Assembly (NCBI GenBank): GCA_032717465.1
Contig: CM064683.1
Location: 35,338,042 to 35,402,041 of the forward strand
Length of the DNA: 64,000 nt
Source: Coenobita brevimanus
Taxonomy: Eukaryota; Arthropoda; Malacostraca; Decapoda; Coenobitidae
Reading direction: 5' to 3'
The notes beneath the pieces are model-generated. The model made no database searches. It was not told the DNA's origin and saw nothing but the letters and a program-made list of their open reading frames with translations. Each line of letters opens with the position of its first letter. Within the stretch, counting starts at the first letter, position 1. This document shows positions 61,610 to 64,000 of the stretch, piece after piece. The position numbers were made by a program, and so were the translations under genes.

Positions 61610-62090
61610 CGATACTCTTTTCACTTTGATTTGCCATAAAATTACTAATCTCTGTCGTAAGTGCTGCGTTTTAGTAACAAATTAGTAGACAAATATGATG
61701 TTAGTCAGGCAGGCTTACCGCGGAAGGTATGTGAAGCCGTAGCATTATCTTATTACGCCACTGAGTTGCGTGAAATAAACTGCAAAAATAATGAAAAACT
61801 TGGTCAGGTTAAAGTGAGATGAGTACAATATAGAGGAAGTTAATTCATGCTTTACATTACCCCAGGAGTGCAAGAAGTCTCCCCTAAGCTAACTAAATCC
61901 TCTTAAGATAGGCGAATTGGGCAAAAATAAGATGAAATTACGTGACCTGATTAATGCGGTCAAAATAAAACTCTGTGTACTATCTTCGTTAATCCATTAG
62001 TTACTCTGATGGCTCTTCTTCCTTCATTTTAATGCAAACAGATCATTTTACTGAACCACGATAGATCTCTCGCTGTGAGGGGATATGAAC
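61610..62090. other. noncoding DNA containing a low-copy repeat segment
   Basis: 61640-61830 aligns with 13090-13300, 14230-14400 and 33270-33460 (shared words around TATCTTATTACGCCACTGAG and GTGAAATAA.CTGCAAAA). No gene signal. Confidence 0.55.
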
Positions 62091-62139
62091 TGTGCGGTAC
62101 ACCGAAAGACTGTTTTTACAATTCAGTTACTTGTTTACC

Positions 62140-62900
62140 TACAATATCTCTCTGTCTGTCTACCTACATATCTGTCTGTCTATACCTGTCTATCAATCAA
62201 TCAATCAATCTATGTTTCTATCGATCATCTTTTATCTCTCTGCCCTTTCGTCTGTCCGTCTGTCTGCCTGCCCCAGTTTAATGATTCATGTATCCATTGT
62301 CTGTCTATAACAATTATCTGCTTATCAGTTGATCTGGTTTTTTGTATATCAATTCATCCAGTCATAATTTATCTGTAGTTTCGTTATTTTATCTACTTCT
62401 TATCTACCTTTTTCCATCTATTAGGTTGCTGTTCCATCTCTGCACCTTTCCATTTCTATATGTCTGTTTACCTGTCAAGAAGATTAACTGTCTTATAATC
62501 TGTCTATCCTTCCGTCCATTTACTCAAGCATTCGTGTCTCATTTTTCCATCTAGCTCTCTGTCTGTCTGTCTGTTCCTGTTCATCAGTATAAACGCCAGC
62601 GCCAATAAGACCAACTTTTAACTCTTCATTTGAGATTTTGTCATAAATTATTGGTCATCATCTCAGTCATAATACAAAATTGCTTAAAGTAAATTATGAA
62701 AGAAAAGGTACATATCAAAAGAGAATTATTATATCGGACGAGTATAATTATATAGGTATCATTTCATTAATACATACATACAGATATATAGATAGGTAGA
62801 TAGATAGATAGATAGACAAATGTAATTATTTATACACATACATTTACGGTACATATATTAATAGAGATAGACAGATAGATAGATAAGCAGATAGATAAGA
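62140..62900. repeat. CTGT/CTAT then GATA tetranucleotide patches
   Basis: Irregular TCTGTCTA words at 62145-62580 and (GATA)n units at 62785-62815 and 62868-62898. Between them is ordinary AT-rich sequence. Confidence 0.75.
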
Positions 62901-63270
62901 ATTGAAGATGAAACAAAAATAGCAATCACTAATTTCGTTATAAAAGGCTTTATATACTCTATTGTTGGAATACAGTAATGTCGAACATAATTGCATATGA
63001 GCCACACAAACGAAAAAATATATATGTAAAAGAGATGGTACCATATTGAAGCCGTAGAAGCGAGAGGGAGAGAAGAAAAAAAACGTCTTTACACTGCACA
63101 AGTCTGTAAACCAGATATTTAATCTCTACTTTCTTAAGGCCGCCTTTGGCCACCCCCACACGATGTCAAGGCAGTTCCTATTTTCAGTCGAGAGGTAACA
63201 GAAATTTGAATTACTCATGCCGTGAGCGAGACGGAGCAAGGAATTTTCCCTTAGTTTTAGCCTTCTCGTT

Positions 63271-63311
<41 letters not shown>

Positions 63312-63699
63312 CAGAATAGTAGTGTTTGCTATTATACTTATACTATTGCATTATAGTATACAATTATTTTAGGAGTATAAGGAGGGAGGAAGGAGAGACG
63401 AGAGAGTGATAGTGCAACAAACACGTCACTCTTCTCTTTTTTATCATTCTGTCAGTTTCAGTGCCCGACCAAGGACGAATCCATCCCCTCCACTAAAAGC
63501 AAATACTACACTGAAGCAAAAGGCCAGAAATGAGTCATAACTCGGAAACCGGTGGCCCGATTGGGATAAAAATTGTTTGGTTCTTCAAGTTAGAGCATTT
63601 TAATAGTACCTTGCTCTAAACAAAAATTGGGCCACTTTGCGCCATTTTTGCTGTATCAAGGTAACAAACAAACAAACATACAGAAATCGAATCGTTATA
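62901..63699. other. noncoding DNA with (GA)n
   Basis: (GA)n at 63277-63310. About 63525-63665 has the wording of a common invertebrate non-autonomous repeat (CGGAAACCGGTGGCCCGATT, memory only). No gene. Confidence 0.5.
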
Positions 63700-63905
63700 A
63701 TATTGATACGCCCTATCCTTCCTCTAGAAAACGATCTGCACCAGTCAGTGTTATATTCAGGTCCCCAGTCATATTGCTGGGTGAATAGGGACATGGGGGA
63801 ATTAAATGTGCCCACCATTCTGACCGTCTCCCGTAATGAATTCAGGTTCTCTCAGTTGCGCGCTGGATGAGCTAACTAACGCATCACCGTCTCCCCCAAA
63901 GAAGA
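63700..63905 (-). mobile_element. tRNA-derived SINE, decapod-type body
   Basis: On the minus strand: GGTGATGCGTTAGTTAGC is an A-box-like head. A decayed B box (GAACCTGAATTCATT) follows, then GACGGTCAGAATGGTGGGCA and CCATGTCCCTATTCACCCAG. A tTCACCYAGCAGTA-type body is one I associate with decapod SINEs (memory). The 3' end is unclear. Confidence 0.6.
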
Positions 63906-64000
63906 GATGTAAGTGTATGGCTGCGGCCACACCGGTTCCAAACATGTGATAAACAACAGGAAACGAAGCTCAGGGGTCCGACCAAAGTGCCGACTCGGAT

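Overview
This window is eukaryotic genomic DNA. It is AT-rich, has no operon-like gene packing, and is saturated with very long microsatellites and retroelement copies. The retroelement content (RTE-like LINEs with APE endonuclease and RT, two Penelope-like elements, several tRNA-derived SINEs, probable HINE/Helentron-like repeats) and the microsatellite load suggest an arthropod, most likely a decapod crustacean. The taxon is inferred from memory of such repeats, not proven. I find no convincing intact host gene. Nearly all open frames lie in microsatellites, in minisatellites or opposite LINE frames.

Layout. 0-11 kb: old noncoding DNA, two polypurine tracts (3 and 4 kb), tandem remnants of a LINE 3' end (4.8-5.1 kb), a 2 kb G/T-rich tract (6.5-8.5 kb) and a SINE embedded in (TA)n (10.8 kb). 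11.2-23.2 kb and 27.0-48.4 kb: two diverged, directly oriented copies (A and B) of one ancestral segment, recognised by more than fifteen collinear anchors. A third partial match lies near 0.9 kb and small pieces recur at 14.3 and 61.7 kb. Copy B was enlarged by LINE insertions (28.04-31.14 kb and 41.46-47.13 kb), a (TA)n-embedded SINE and minisatellites. Copy A acquired a poly(A)-tailed LINE fragment (21.3-21.9 kb) and is followed by a truncated LINE (23.8-25.1 kb).

Right part. 48.5-49.05 kb: a GT-containing element with a hairpin at each end and a GC-rich core. 49.5-50.6 kb: a LINE lacking its RT. 51.08-52.71 kb: a Penelope-like element with inverted terminal repeats. 53.4-55.0 kb: a decayed member of an uncharacterised cysteine-containing arthropod protein family. 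56.5-60.0 kb: SINEs, a miniature Penelope-like element and another LINE family interrupted by a poly(A)-tailed SINE. 61.2-61.6 kb: a 24-bp minisatellite. 63.7-63.9 kb: a last SINE.

The most informative signals are: (1) hammerhead-ribozyme-like folds in the inverted terminal repeats of both Penelope-like elements; (2) a datable stack of insertions, with target-site duplications bracketing one LINE and a second LINE fragment inside it; (3) the A/B duplication; (4) repeated association of retroelements with (TA)n arrays. All repeat alignments were made by eye and boundaries are approximate unless a target-site duplication is stated.
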